A stretch of DNA of 64,000 nucleotides from Linyphia triangularis. Lineage: Eukaryota; Arthropoda; Arachnida; Araneae; Linyphiidae. The translations under genes were made by a program, and so were the position numbers. Every line of letters starts with the position of its first letter. Positions within the stretch are counted from its first letter, which is position 1. The notes under the pieces are model-generated. The model saw only the letters and a list, made by a program, of their open reading frames with translations. It ran no database searches and was not told where the DNA came from. Where the stretch lies: NCBI GenBank assembly GCA_963978545.1, contig OZ021733.1, positions 34,143,424-34,207,423 of the forward strand, given 5' to 3'. Shown here in pieces: positions 22,374-36,479 of the stretch.

Positions 22374-23770
22374 ATATTTTGTTTTGTGTGTGGATAGCAA
22401 ATTAAATTAATCAGGATTTTAAATAAATTTTACGTGCCTATCATACTATTCATAACTTAAAAAACTTCCTAAATTTTTTTATGAAAGACTATGTTCCTCA
22501 ATACTTCCAATAACTTTTAGTATGAAAATTGAAAATATTGACTATAGCTTATTTTAAGGACAATTATTTTGACTTAAACATCTTACTTTTAATGAAGTGT
22601 CTTAAGCAGATGTGTTTATAATTCGAATGTCTAGTACATATGACGAATCTATATAATACAAAACAAAAAGAAGAGGTCATTTTAATGATAGAATGAATAT
22701 AAAGAATTTGTACAAAACAGTTGGAGTGTAAAATGACAACTAGCATTTTATCTTTTTATTCATAAATTAAACGACTTGTTTTTCAGTTAACATTTAACTG
22801 CTGTGGTTGGTTTGTTTAATATTTCTGCGCAAGGGTAACACGTGGGTCATACTGCGTCAAACAAATCGGTGAACATCGGTTGAAAAATTGAAAAACATAG
22901 TATAAGTATAATTTTTTTAAAAGTAAAACATGACATATTTTAAGGAGTGGAAGCATTCCATTAAAAATGACTCGCAGACTGTCAGACCGCATACAGCAGT
23001 AAAAGGTTTACTTGTAAATTCTTAAAATAATAAAAATTGACTAAGATTTCATATATTTCAGGGATCAGTACCCCATTTTTAATTAACAGGACAACATCAA
23101 TGATTTCAACGAAGTTGGCTTGAATTATTCTCATTTTTGACTTAAACCACTTGAGTTGTGAACTCGTCATATGTAGATGGATGGATAAAGAGGATGCTGT
23201 TTTTTCTTTTAGAAATGGCATTTCAAAAATGACCGTGCAAGTACATTTCCTTTTCGCCACTTTTTCATTTTATTTAAAGGAACAAGCGCATTGGAAATTA
23301 ATGTGTGTTTGTTTTTATTTAATTCTTCATTCTGAAATATTTAATTCATTCGTTTAATATTTTCTATGATGGAAGTAGTTCTTATCTTTTGTGTTGTATA
23401 ATTTGGTTCTGTGTTCCCGATGGAATACGCAGAATAATAATATCATTCTCATTACTATATTATGTTCTATCTGTGTCCACTGAAAGAGTAGAATATTAAA
23501 AAGACGGGGGCACTGATTAATTGAAGTTCTGAACAAGGTTAGTATATAAATTTTTAAAAGCAGAGACGAATTTATAGTTGTAAAATTAATTGTTATATTT
23601 ATCCACCATTTTTATATATTGTAGAATGGAGCACGAAATGAAAGCTGTTGAATGATTTCAATATTGATCTTTTGAATAATAATTTAGAGCATTTTTATTT
23701 AGATTTTTTATTCATTAACAATTTTACGACTTTTAAAATTATAGTGTATTTACCCTATAAGCAGTGCTCA

Positions 23771-23961
23771 CCTGACGGCTGTGTGGTTAGTGCCTTGGCC
23801 TTGCATGCCAAATGTGCTGGGTTCGAATTTTGGAGTTAGGCTCGTTTGTTTGTTGTGTTTCGGAATCCACATTAAGCTGTATGTACGGCCTGATTAGCCG
23901 TTATTGTGCACAAAAATATATAAAATATATACATATCATTAAGCGCAAAAACTAACTAACC
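23771..23961 (+). mobile_element. tRNA-derived SINE, copy 1
   Basis: The head CCTGACGGCTGTGTGGTTAG, followed by TGCCTTGGCCTTGCATGCCA, resembles a tRNA with an A-box-like region. A B box GGTTCGAATTT follows at 23820. The body contains GGAATCCACATTAAGCTGTA and GCCGTTATTGTGCA, and the 3' end is the short repeat ACTAACTAAC. The same order of blocks occurs, inverted, at 28214-28399 and 54301-54477. Confidence 0.85.
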
Positions 23962-26259
23962 GTATAAGATGTAACTATTGGTAGTTCTTCTATTGAACTT
24001 TTAAAGTTATAATTGAAGCGTTGCGGATATGAAGGGTGGACTCAACAAAAGGTGGTTGTCAGAAAAACGCGTTTGAAAAGTTTCCTATGTGTTGATTTTC
24101 CCATGCTTGGTATCATTCTCTGCATATTTTGAGAGAGAAAGAAGGATAAACTCAGCATGAAAAATATACCCGTAGAATCTATGAAGGGTCTAGATTCGGA
24201 TGGGCAAATTGGTTTTTGATAAGATGTTGAATTCGTCTTTTTTATCCGCAATGCCTCAATTCGTATTGAAGTTTGACATTTCAATGTTGTGTGTAAGCGG
24301 TGAATGTAACAGCAAGACACGTTACATCGAACTTCTCGGCTAATTTCGTAATTTCCCCGAGATAAAAACAATTGTTTAATTCTACAAATAGGCATTTAAA
24401 TGTACATTTCATCGACTAAAACTATTTATCTGTTCCTTTAACTATTAAGGGCAATCGTCAAAAAATGTTCCAACTTTAATAGCAACAAAAACTAACATTG
24501 AAAGTTGGAAACAGTTTTAACTCAATAATATCGGACATCATGTCAAGATTCTAAGATAGAATTCTTTTCAGCGTTTTGTTGTGTGAAAAGAAAATATGTT
24601 CGAGTTTTCTCTTATCATCATATAGGATTTTTTTGCCCTCTTACTTTTTTAATAGCATCAATATTAAGAATTGATTTGTTACATTTCTAAAATCTAATTG
24701 AAATACTATGGGAATTTTGGCCATCAAAATAATTTCAAGAGAAGTTGTATGTACAAAAATGGTGATTTTTTGTTACATAGATAATATTGTGATTACATAG
24801 GATCTGATGTTAAAAGCAAAACTGATTCTATAAATATACCCAAACTAGTTTTTATTTATTTAAATTAGTTGATATGGCTCAAAAAGATTTTAATATATTC
24901 ATAGATTAACATATGATATGAAACAAAATATTTTTCTATTAAAATCATGCCCACTTAAGGAAATTTATCAAATTTATTCGTAATTAACTATTGATATATA
25001 ATTTAGCTATATACGCTGTTAAAATATAAGCTGTTATGAAGTTCTTAAATGTACCAAATAAATCGAATCATTCAATATATTGTCAATGACCTGATAATAC
25101 AAAAAACAAAAAACTATAAACAAAGCAGACGTCATTGTTTCACATGTAACTTAAGTCTTTTTCATTACTTTGTGTGGTTTACAAAATTAGGATATTTTGG
25201 TGAATTTCTATTTTGACTTTTTAGAACTAGCCGATAAAAATTAGATTTCGATTTCAGTAAGTTAAATGAATAATTATTTGTTTTAGTCGTTGTTTCTGGT
25301 TGATTGAAATATTTTATTTTTTTTTGGACTAAGTGTTCATATAAAATTTTTTTTACACTAAATAACTAGCTAAAAACTACGTATGTTTTTACATGCAATA
25401 GTTTTAACAACCAAAAGTACTTCATAAGTCGGTTAAATACCATGTTCTTATTTAACAATTTGATCCAGATGCAAGCATAAAGAATTACCATTTTTCTGCA
25501 TAAGGTAATTGTACTTGAAGAACTTCCGAACTCAGATAAACTACCATTCCCCTCCCCCCTTTTTTTTTGTCACTGGTTGATCTGACTTAAAAGAAATCAG
25601 CAAGTCAAGAGAATAGCAATGCTTCACAAAAGAACTCCTTTATGACTTTTGCATAAGTGAGTTCAAGCATATAATTTTGTATTAAAAAAATGCCCTTGAT
25701 TGTACACTTTATGAAGCAACGAATCCTTTTCAACTGGTGATTCTTCCACATGGAATGAAAGATGATGAATACAAAATCGATGCTGCACACGCAAACAGAT
25801 CATAAAGTGGAAAACTCGTGACAATAGGAACGTACTAAGGTTAGTAGATAAATGAGTAAGTTGCCTTATAACTTTCCTTTTCACTAGCAGGTATAAATCA
25901 ATTAGGATAACGTTTTAAAGTAGAATTACCATTATTTTCGTAAATTTGATGTTAAAGTCACGCGGTTCGACGAAGAAATCCGAAAGGGACATTTAAATAA
26001 CTTTAACAGTGTTCATTGTAAGAATTTTATTCTGAATATATGTACAATATATTAAATAGTTTTTAGATAACACAACAGTTGAACATTTATTTGCAACTAT
26101 CGAAGAAATAATCATTATATTGACGACTAGTTTTGTCAACTCAATGTTATAGAAGCCCCAAAATAAATATTTAATCCAGCCACCACTGCGTCTTTACTGC
26201 CTATATGAAGAATGGGAGAAGGGGGAGGGCGTTATTCTGAATTCAGGAACTATAGAGAA

Positions 26260-26630
26260 ACAATAACTACACTCTTCAATTCAGAATTTTTTGAGACTCT
26301 CTTAGCAATCATGTTGACGCAAGAATTCTCCCATTCAATCAAGTAATATTTGGTTGGATGCATTTAACAACCGTGCGGACACAAAAAGTAGTTCTTCCAA
26401 CCTATGAATATTTGATTGGAGATTCTTAACAACTCTGCAGAATTACTCCCTCCAACCGTGGAATTTGTTTGAACCTATTGAGTAACCTTTCTGACACAAG
26501 AAGTATTTCTCCCAACCGATGAATAGTTGTTTGAATGCGCTTAACAACCCTGCAGACTACTTACTCCCTTCAACCAAGGAATATTTATTTGGACTCGCTT
26601 AACAATCTTAGTAACACGAGAAGTATCAGA
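26260..26630. repeat. degenerate tandem array with alternating unit types
   Basis: Units of about 53-65 bp share CTCCCAACC.ATGAATATTTG, then GGATGCGCTTAACAACCCTG and CAGACAC. Longer units begin AAGAAGTATTT and alternate with shorter ones lacking it, giving a roughly 115-120 bp higher-order period. About five units are visible and are quite diverged, so the array is old. No protein is encoded. Confidence 0.75.
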
Positions 26631-28213
26631 TGTAGGGAGAAGAGGGGCAGGAAGTTTTTAGGCTATCTTCTTATATCGAAAAGCCTTGATAACAGACAGA
26701 GATGATAAGAGACAGAATGAGTGATACATGCAAAGGCCCATTGAGCAAAAAAGTGTTTCTGCCCACCCTTTATGGATAAATTTTTTTATTTGAGGCAATG
26801 TTTTACCCAATTCTTTGTTTCCTTTTTAAATCGAAGAAGAACGTTCGAATCAAGGAGAACGTTTACACGTTTAAGACATTTGTTCAAACATGGAATGTGG
26901 TTTGTGAATGTAAGAGAAATTGCAACAAGATATTTTTTTCAAAATATCGATTTTACGATTCTTATTTTTTGTTTAATTTTAAGCATGCTTTTAAAATAGC
27001 AAATTTACAAACAAAATTTCAAATATTTTACTTTATATAGTTTTATATAAATTAGATTCCATATTTTTTGAAAAAATTTCCCTTTTTGAATGTGTGTTTA
27101 AAATAAACAAACGAAAAACTTTCGAAACATATTAAAATTATAATACTAAACATATTACTACATCATTATGTATTTATTAATAGCAATGCCTGAAATTCTA
27201 TACCAGAGCATATGTAAAATCTGAATGTATTTTCAACACTACAAATATATTTGCTAAATATTAAAGACTAGTTATGCTGCGCTAGTGTATATTAAAATTC
27301 TGAATCTCTCTGCATTTTTACTTGGCATTGCTGAAAGAATTTGGAACTTAGCCACACTTGGCACGAAATCACGTTTTTTTTTAAAGCTTGGAACAAAGGA
27401 TGGCTGGTTAGGAAAGTAACAGAAACGTTCTACTTTAAAATGTTTTGTAATCGAGAAGCAAAAGCTTTTACTACAGGCATGATATAATAATATAAAAAAT
27501 GTTAAAACTTTAAATTTCTTACTTCAGAATTTACGAACATAATTTGGATTGACTGTTTCTTTCAAAGCTTTTTTTATCTATTAAGTTAAAAGAAAGATTT
27601 AAAACAGCTGGAAATTTAAGTATTTCTCTAGAAAAACAAATCCAAAAATTGGCAGTACATGTAGTAACATAATTAAAATATATTTAAATTATAATATACT
27701 TTATCATTAATTTTTTGATGTAACAAAAAAATTAAATTCCATTTCAGGATTTTTTGTGTGTGAATATTTATATTTTTTTGAATTAATGCCAAAATTACAA
27801 AACATTAAAAAATATTTGCTATTTTAATACTAAAATGGTACATATCCTTTTGAATCACCTTTTAGTTTAGTTTAATTCATTTAGTGTACTTCCGTCAGAT
27901 AAGAATAAAATGAAAAAGTTTAAGAATTTTTTTTTTATCTTCAAATAGCCCTTATCAAAAGAAAACTCAACTTTGAGTTTCTAGAGAACTTTGAGAAAGT
28001 AAACTACAATAAAAAGTTTTCCATTGAAAAGCATCCTTAGATATTTTTAATTATATATCATTAAATTTCTAACGGAATATAATCAATCATTTTAGCTAAC
28101 AGAGACGTTAACCAAAGTTTCAAAAACTTCTGATTTTACTATATTTCAAATTTGTGACTGAGGGGGAAATAATTAGTATGTTAATATGTTTTATGCGGGG
28201 CATATTACAGGGG

Positions 28214-28399
28214 TCTTGGTTGACTGGTTGGTTTGTAGGCTCAACGTCCTATATTTGTGCAAAATAACGGCTAAGCTCAAGCTGGTACTTACAGCTTAAC
28301 GAGGACTCCGGACCACAACGAATATCCATGCCTAAAGCAGGATTGAAACCCGTCACCTTTGGCATGCGAGGCCAGAGCGCTAACCACACAGCCATCAGT
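28214..28399 (-). mobile_element. tRNA-derived SINE, copy 2
   Basis: Read on the minus strand it starts CTGATGGCTGTGTGGTTAGC, GCTCTGGCCTCGCATGCC, then a B-box region GGGTTTCAATCC, ATGGATATTCGTTGTGGTCC, and ends in the CCAACCAGTCAACCAAG-like tail. This is the best-preserved head of the three copies. It is noncoding; Pol III promoter boxes are recognisable but probably inactive. Confidence 0.88.
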
Positions 28400-30719
28400 T
28401 GGTTACAGGGGTTTTGGATACTGTTAGTTGAAAGAGTCACAATTGGATTACAACCCCTTTCATAATGGAAGGGGGGGGGGGGGATATCTTATAATAAGGG
28501 ACGTATTAAAATTAATAACTGTCTTAAAACTGGTTACTGTCTCAAAATCGGTCACTTTCCAATATTTCTTTCACAGGAAATATTGTATAGGTACCATGTC
28601 CAATGAGTTTGTGTTGAAATTTTTTTTTTAAAGAATTTTTCTATTGACTGTGCATTCTGCGTATTTCTGTGAAATAGAGCGTAATATTATTTAAAGTGAG
28701 AATCATAATAGTGAAAAAAAAAAAAAAATGGTAAAAATGCCTTTTCTGAGTAATGAAACCCAATCACGAGATTATAAAAAATGTGAGAAAAGTCGTATTG
28801 ATTTATCGATTTCCCTTGCTAATGATGTGAAGGCGTGATAAGGTTCCCACACTTAAACCAGGTGATAAATTTTTATAAATAACGAACTCTTCAACGTTTA
28901 TTTTTTCAACCAACACCTTTATTTTTTTTATCTTTAATGAATCATGTGTAGTAAATTTTTAGATTATATTTTGTAGATAGTAATTTGATAAATTTCAATT
29001 ACCACTGATGGACAAAAAGCATACTTGCAAACGTGAAATAACTACGTTTGCAAATATCTTTATAGACGGGAGTTTTTAATGAAAGAACTTGCCATACTTA
29101 AATGAATGACTTCATTTTATAAACTATGATTTTATATTGGTAAGAGCTTATTTTTTTCTATATGACCAATAGGCGTTGTTTAGTTAGAAAAATTAATAAA
29201 GAATAATATAATCAATAAAAAAAGTGCAATGTTAGCTAAAATAAGTAATGGAAATTAATTATAATACAAGCGTCAGTTGTCTTATATTTTTCAATTTATT
29301 AAGATTATTTTTTACTTTCAAAATAAAAAACAACAACATTATTTACGGAAGTAATTGAATTTTTCGTGTCAAAATACTTAGCAAAAACCTTACAAATCAG
29401 ACATAATTCAGAGTCATTGATAAGAAAGTCACCAAACTATATTTGAACGGACAGATAAGCAATGATCGTTATGTTTTACAGAAAATCTATCGAAATATTT
29501 TTTGGAATGTACACTTCTATGACGATGCAATTAATTATCGTGGAAATAACTTATAAAACAATTAACATTTTGGAGTAAAATTACTAAAGGTATCTGGACA
29601 TTGATGAGCTAATTCCAACGTAACCAAATGTCCAGTCTCAAACATTTTTCTCTTACCTTCTATTTGCATAAAGCTGTCCATTTAACAACATGAATATGTT
29701 AATTATATTAAGAAATCTTTAAATTGCGTGTCGTGCAGGAGGGGTCGCGGAACAGGAAAGTAATCAAGTTTGTAAGCGGCATGTCTACTTGATTACCAGC
29801 GCGTGACACTCTACTTAGAGTCACACGTACTTCGCTCTTACAGTTATACATATAAAAAAAATAGTTTTGAAGTTTTAGTGGATTTGTAATCTTATTAACG
29901 TTGTAGGTTTTAATTATGCATTAGATTGCTTTTTAATGGCTGAGGTTTATAGAAAATACTAGTTTTCTTTTAAAAACATATTTCTTGATAAGGTGAAATT
30001 TATGATTAGTTGGGTTTTTTAAGTGAAAGGTACTGAATTTTGTAATATTTAGATACCTGTTCTTTGTGAGTTAGAATACATTTTTTACTATAATTACCAC
30101 TGTGTATTAAAGGTATTCCCAAAAAGATCATTGTGCGCTGGAATAAATAATTTTTGATTTTGCTTATTTTTTCAGTTTTAGTTTTAAAAAAGATCTAGTT
30201 GCTTACAATAAATAATAAAAATTGTGTAGTTCCCAAAGTCCTCTCATTTAAACTTTCAATTATGCTTGAGTTTGATAAAAGAGATGAGTTTGATGATAAG
30301 ATGATTATTTATATTTACATGCCAAACAATTTGCAATAAAATAAACTTGTGGGATTGTGATTATAAAAGTCTGTTTCTGTATACATTCCTATTCAGGTAC
30401 ATGATGCCAAGTATTAATAATTTGGTGACTTTATTAAGTTTGTCGAAAAATGGCAATAAAAAACCTGCAAATTTAGAGATTTTTTATAAACAATTCACCA
30501 AATTTGCGAGTTTGGCGGCAAATTGTCACCGGATATCCCAGTTCTAATTCGATACTTTTTGTTTTGATCCTATTGGGTCAAATTTTAATGCATCCCCAGT
30601 TGAATTTTTTATGAATTCTACTATAATTTCTGTGCAGTCCTTAAAATTGATAAATTACTCATATCTGTAGAACTTATAGATTATGTTTAACAAATTGAAA
30701 TTGAATTTACTATGCCATC

Positions 30720-30890
30720 ATTTGGGCACCATTTACGATTACTTTCTGCTTCAATATTTGTATGGGAACTCATTTAAACGTGACCCATAATTTGACGTAT
30801 CGCACGTGTTTGTAGTATTTGTAGTCTTGCCTGAGAATGTTACCTGTAGACGGACATAGTATTTGTATAAGCTTCTCTCTACACAGTGTT
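30720..30890. repeat. diverged interspersed repeat, related to 34530-34790
   Basis: Blocks shared in order with 34530-34790 are CACCATTT..GATACTTTCTG, TATGGG.A.T.ATTT, TTTG..GTAT..CACGTG.TTGTAG, AGTCTTGC.TG..AATGTT and AGACGGACA. Class and boundaries are unknown. Confidence 0.5.
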
Positions 30891-31401
30891 TTGTAGAAGC
30901 AAAAATCTACTTAAACAAAAATAATTGAACTTCAGTTTTCGGTTTTGAATTAACTCATTTTACTAAGCAGAATTTAATATCACTATTAATTTGACTCACA
31001 CATTATTGCACTCAATTTCTCATTAACTTCTTAAATCTTTTGAAGGAAGAGTCATCTGAAAGAATAATAAAACGCTGAAGCAATAAAGCGACAAATTTGC
31101 ATTTTTAGAGTGTTGATTAATTGCTCTGCTTTTAACAGCTTTTAATCACAACAGTTAATTTTCATGGCTCACTACGATTAATCGTGTTTCCGCGTATTGA
31201 TTTTCCTTTTTAAAAACCATTGCACTTTGACATAAAGGCATTAGTGCATATATATCAGAATTTATGATGCGTGTCAGTTTTGTGTTTTTATTAGGAAGTC
31301 GACAATTTAAACTTTCCACGATTCCAATGTAACTGTGTTTTATATTTCTAGAAGTAGGTTTTCCACAAAAGTTATTGCTATCTCAAGAAATTTTGGAAAA
31401 T

Positions 31402-32157
31402 TTAAGGTATCCGAACACGTTCGGAGTACTTAAAAAAATGCTTTTAGAAACAATTTAATTGTATTTTTAAAAGTAGTACTGCTAAAAATTAGTAATTCAT
31501 GCATACAATTTTAATTATATTCTGATAATTTTACAAAAATGTTAATTTTATATGAAATTTTGAAGAAATTTCCCTAAATATTCAAAAATGCTAGATGAAA
31601 AATTATTTAACTTATTCAAAAAATAATGCTACCAAATTAAACTACATACTTAAATCTAGAAGATATATTAATAAAATAAAGAAAACTTTAATAAATAAAT
31701 TTTTAAACTGTCATCGAAACATGACTTTTTATTTTTCAACTTTTTTAACGTGTTATATTTTAAATAATGCTTCATAATTATACGTTAACAAATATTTTAT
31801 TCAATTTGTTTTTAATATAACCTCTAGATAACAGTTCACAAAATAAATAATAATAATAATAGTAAAAAAAAAAGCAGCCGAAGAATTCAATGATAACTTA
31901 TTTAGCTATCCTTTTTCAAATGTAGGAATTTATGCATAAAATTGAACAACGAGAAAAAAGCGTTTTAAGTTTAAAATATTATCATTTTGCATGTACCTGT
32001 CCCTACAATATTTACCCTTACTTTTGTTCTAACTAACCCACACTAAAAGTGAAGACTGTTTTGGAAACTAGATAATGCAGACAATAACATTATGCAGTAA
32101 AAATAATTTTAGAAATTTCTTCGAAAATTGAATTTTCAACGTAGTCGGATACCTTAA
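31402..32157. mobile_element. TTAAGG-ended nonautonomous element, copy 1 (756 bp)
   Basis: The ends are TTAAGGTATCCGAACACG on the left and, inverted, TTAAGGTATCCGACTACG on the right, so 13 terminal bases including TTAA are identical. The interior is AT-rich and noncoding. The flanking TTAA could be a TTAA target duplication, or TA could be the duplicated target with A as first element base. Confidence 0.7.
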
Positions 32158-34529
32158 AAAGTTTACAGGATTGGTATATCGCAATATAATAAACATAAAT
32201 TAAATACTTAAGGAATCAAAAGAGATTTATTACAATATGAATACAAATCAGTTAATCTTAATTGGGCTTTTAGCTATTTTACTTCTTTTCATATACATTA
32301 AGTACACAATTTATTATTTATTTACAAAAAGTTTTATCAGAAAATAACTCACTGATTTTTTATGAAAGTTAATACGAACAAAGTTAATTTGTTTTAAATA
32401 AATATCATCGCAATAAATAACATAATTCTTGCTTAAAGAAGAAGCAAATGTACACACACCTTATATAGGGACATTTCTTTTTTGAAACCACTCTAAATAA
32501 CTTTGGCAGAGGTTTTGTAGCCAAATGTAATTAAAGATTCATCAAAGTACACCTCCTTTCTTTTATAATGACCAAACAATTTCCAACACGATCACTTTGC
32601 ATTTGTTATGAACCTTTAACTAACCCCATATTACTTTTGTCAAAAATTTATACTTATCTTGAATTCCTTCATGAAATTAATTGAAGAATACTATGTTAAG
32701 TTTTTATTAACGTGTATCATTTCCTTTTTAAATAATATCTTTACTATATGGAAGAGAGAACTTGCAATGTCTAGAAAAGAGATTGAAACTTATATTGATT
32801 ATCTCCCCAAAAAGGTTTGAAAGTGCTTTATATTTTAGATGGGGGTCGAAGATGGGTAGGTGTTATTACAAACTGCAAAATTTTACAGCAGAAAGTAATA
32901 AATCTTCATAAGATTTCTATTGAGTAATAAATAATATTGATTTAAAAAAATTCTTAGTGCGTTCACTTTGAAGACAAGTAAATCAGAACAAATAATCGTC
33001 ATATTTAAAGTTCGTTATTTTTAATTTCGTTATTTTTCAAAGTACTTTATATTTTCAAATCGAAGATGGGTAAGTGAAGTACAAACTGTAATATTGTACA
33101 GCAGAAAGTAAGAAATTTTCAGATGATTTCTATTAACCAATAAATAATATTGATTTAAAAAAAAATTTTGCTACTCTCAGTTTGTAGACTAGAAAATCCG
33201 AACAAATAATCGTGTAATTTAAATTTTGTTATTTTATCTTTAAATTTAAATATTTATCTGAAGTATCTTTTTTTTTAATAAATGAGCCATTCCATGTCAC
33301 GTATAAGATGGAAGTGTTGTTTCCTTTAGCCACTTGTGCGACAAAAATTTTAGTGTTTGTGACAAATAGAACTGCTTCATTGAATTAATTTCTTTTGTTT
33401 AAAATTTATAAGCTAAATGTGAAAGAAAAGTTTCTTAAAAATTTAATAAAAAAAAATTGCATTTTAATAACTTTTTAGCTCATAGCTTTAGGAATTTATA
33501 TTACTGTCAAGTGTAGGAAAACAATTCCGATCTCTGTAAAATACCGCTACGCATACATATGCTGATTTAAGAGCTACGATTTATATTTACACATTGACTA
33601 AAATTACGATTCTAAAATTAATTTTTAGCCATTTTAATTCACGAAAATATTTTTCACATGTTTAAAAATACAATGTGTGTTGTTACATCGATCAATAAAC
33701 TTTTTTATTAAATTTTTACCATGAATGTAATTTTTAAACTGTACAAGCATTGGAAATATCATGTCTACAGCAGCAGGTTTACATATGGCAAACAAATGTT
33801 TGTCGTAAAGTCCGACCTCACCCATCAACAATTCCCATCCTTTCCATTACCAAAAGTAGACCGACACCCCTCAGGGAGTCCGATTAATTTAATTTCTTCT
33901 AATCGCTAACGTAACTTATTAAATTATTCACTAGATGTCAAGAGGGAGGCATCGATCTTAGAAAATAGAGGCGAGGAAAACACGTGGTGTGAAACAAAGT
34001 AGCGCGGGAATTCGGCCCTGCCAATTAAAAAGGTTGAATAGGCAATGAGCACGCTAAGATAATATTTCATTCGTCCATTTGGTTATGCATACGTCCATAA
34101 AAGTTACAAATTGAGTTTAGATCACTATTTTATAAATAAATGTCACCATGACAGGTTGTATATGAGACATTCACTGTCTCTAAAAGGATGTTTCTACACA
34201 GGTTTCTATTTTGGTGCATCAGGTCCAGTAATAATGTATAAACTATTCGGTGATACTGTCGAAAAAGGGCATTTAAAAGCCTGTTAATTTAGTATTTCTT
34301 CTTCTTCTTCAAACAAAAAAAAAAAAAAAAAAAAATAATGTTGTCAAGTTGGCAAAAAAACTTGATACCAAATTTCCAAGTTTTAATCCAATATCTCTAC
34401 TAGTTGCCGAAACGAGAACTGCCAATGAAGGTACAATGGAAGCATCCACGAGATCGAATTTTAAAGAGCTTCTGTTTAAATGTTATGTAATTCTACTAAT
34501 TTATCGAAACCTTCAATGATACCATAAAC

Positions 34530-34790
34530 TTTTCTGTAGCATTTAGACTTTAAGCTTGATGAATTACAAATTGACTGTCAGTCACCATTTCTGATACTTT
34601 CTGTCAAAACCTCCACCTGATTATTTTATGGGGATTTATTTCAACAAGACCTTTCATTTGGTATATTACACGTGCTTGTAGCATTTTAGTCTTGCTTGGA
34701 AATGTTGACTTTAAGCTGACGGACAGTCTTTTTATAAATTTTTGTCAGTATATAAGTGTATTGAAGACCCTAAAATGTCAAATAAGTTTT
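34530..34790. repeat. diverged interspersed repeat, related to 30720-30890
   Basis: Collinear with 30720-30890 through the CACGTGCTTGTAG and AGTCTTGCTTGGAAATGTTGA blocks. The preceding 34336-34500 stretch (TTGGCAAAAAAACTTGATAC, TAGTTGCCGAAACGAGAACT) is more GC-rich than its surroundings and may belong to the same element. No coding frame survives. Confidence 0.5.
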
Positions 34791-34989
34791 TGATAAAAAA
34801 AAAATTATACTTTAGTTAAGAAGAATGAAAATAATGATTTCCTGCCAAAATAATTTAATGGAAAAATAAAACTTTTATCGTCTTTCTCGAGAAACCATTT
34901 AATGTGGACTTACATTTTGCAACAGGTTGACTAATTTCTATAAATGTGCCTGTCCTTCAGACATTTGCTTGAGATTTTTTTTTACAACT

Positions 34990-35530
34990 TTAAGGGAGGG
35001 TTGGAAGGCAAATTTTTTTCTCGGAATCCATTTTGAGGTTTTAGCACATCACAATATTTGAAACGTTATCTATAAACATATAAATTGGTGGGCATTGTGC
35101 TCATCCGAAGTATTTTTTAAATATTCTTCCAAAAAAATAGCATCACCGATAAAAACCGCCTGCTCTCTATTTTAAAACTCTGTTTTCTCAAAATGCTGTT
35201 TCTTCATACAAATGTACCTTTTTCTCAAGATCTACTCAATATTTGGCCTTGAAATTATTTTTCCTGATACATATTGTAATTTTACACAAACAGACCCATC
35301 CTTTTTCAGAAATTTTGATTAGAATTAAAAAAAAAAAATTCCTAAACATGTTTTTTTAAAAAAAAAAAAATTATCAAAAAATTTCAAACATAATAAATTC
35401 TGAAAAAAACTTCTTTTTTTTTCTGAAAAAAACAAAATTTTAAACCAATACTATAAGTAGTTTCTGAGAAAAAGGTACATAAAAAGGACTTTTTAACATT
35501 GGCTAGATAGAGCCTTCTGACCTCCTTTAA
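34990..35530. mobile_element. TTAAGG-ended nonautonomous element, copy 2 (541 bp)
   Basis: The left end is TTAAGGGAGGGTTGGAAGGC and the right end inverted is TTAAAGGAGGTCAGAAGGC. An inner inverted pair is built on AATGTACCTTTTTCTCA (near 35211) and TGAGAAAAAGGTACAT (35466-35481). It has no coding capacity. The inner pair and the ends relate it to 59760-60339. Confidence 0.68.
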
Positions 35531-35863
35531 GAAATGGATTCTAAAGATACTGTTATAATGTTGCGATTGGCTATGGAAACCGTTGTTTATAAATAAATAT
35601 TTAAACATTTCTGACCTAAGACAGTTTTCATCAATTCAACTCCCAAGATAGACTGTCACTAACTATACAATCTAATTTATATAAATCCCTCTAATTGCGA
35701 GTGTCGTTTAATTATTTGCAGGCTAACACGTGGGAAGAAACAAAGGAAAGCGAGGAACGGCTTTCTAATTAAAACGTAGAATAAGTTTTGGGGGAAAGTG
35801 ACCAATTAAGAGATGGTTACCAAATGCGAGAACTAATATAATTAACTAATGTGAAGGGATAGC

Positions 35864-35917
35864 GGGGGGGGGGGGGGGGATCTCCAAAGGTTGGCGATTC
35901 CCCGCCCCCCCCCCCCC
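35864..35917. repeat. G16 / C13 inverted homopolymer pair
   Basis: A run of 16 G (35864-35879) is followed 25 bp later by a run of 13 C (35905-35917), with matching GATC/GATT flanks. The pair can form a very stable hairpin or a G-quadruplex. Run lengths are likely unreliable in the assembly. Confidence 0.7.
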
Positions 35918-36479
35918 AACAATGAATTTTATAATTTCGTATTTTATAATAAAACTATTAAATAGTAAGGAAATAATGTATACTCCATAACACGGAACAA
36001 GTATCCAAAATCTATAGTTATTTTAATAAATATTTTATGACTTAGTTTTTCCCCTTGGAAGTAAGAGATAAAGTGAAGTAATAATTAAACCTTATATACA
36101 TAATTATTTATTTAGACTTAAATATTTCTTCTAAATGTGCGTACTTTCATAAAATTCAATTAATTAAAAACTCTAAAAAAAAAAAAAAAGTTGCTCTTTA
36201 TATGAAACAAGTATAGAAATTTAACTGAAAAGAAAATCCCTCCAAAGTAAAAAGTTGACCAAATGTAACAGTATTTGTTAATAAAAATAGTTATATCTGT
36301 ACACAAAGTAGAATAATACTTTTTACAATAGTTTGATATATATACCATAAATAGTTGTTTTTTTCACATTTGAAAACTATAAATAACTTTTTCTCAGTGT
36401 CACTACATTTAAAGGTTAAGATTATTTTTCTTTGGTAGTTTTTAGACGCATTGAGTGTTTTTAAATGAAAGGGGGATGG

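Noticed and set aside
24042..24395. 117-residue open frame on the minus strand
   Set aside because: Composition is somewhat protein-like, but no motif or family is recognisable and no neighbouring exon supports it. It may be antisense of an old repeat.
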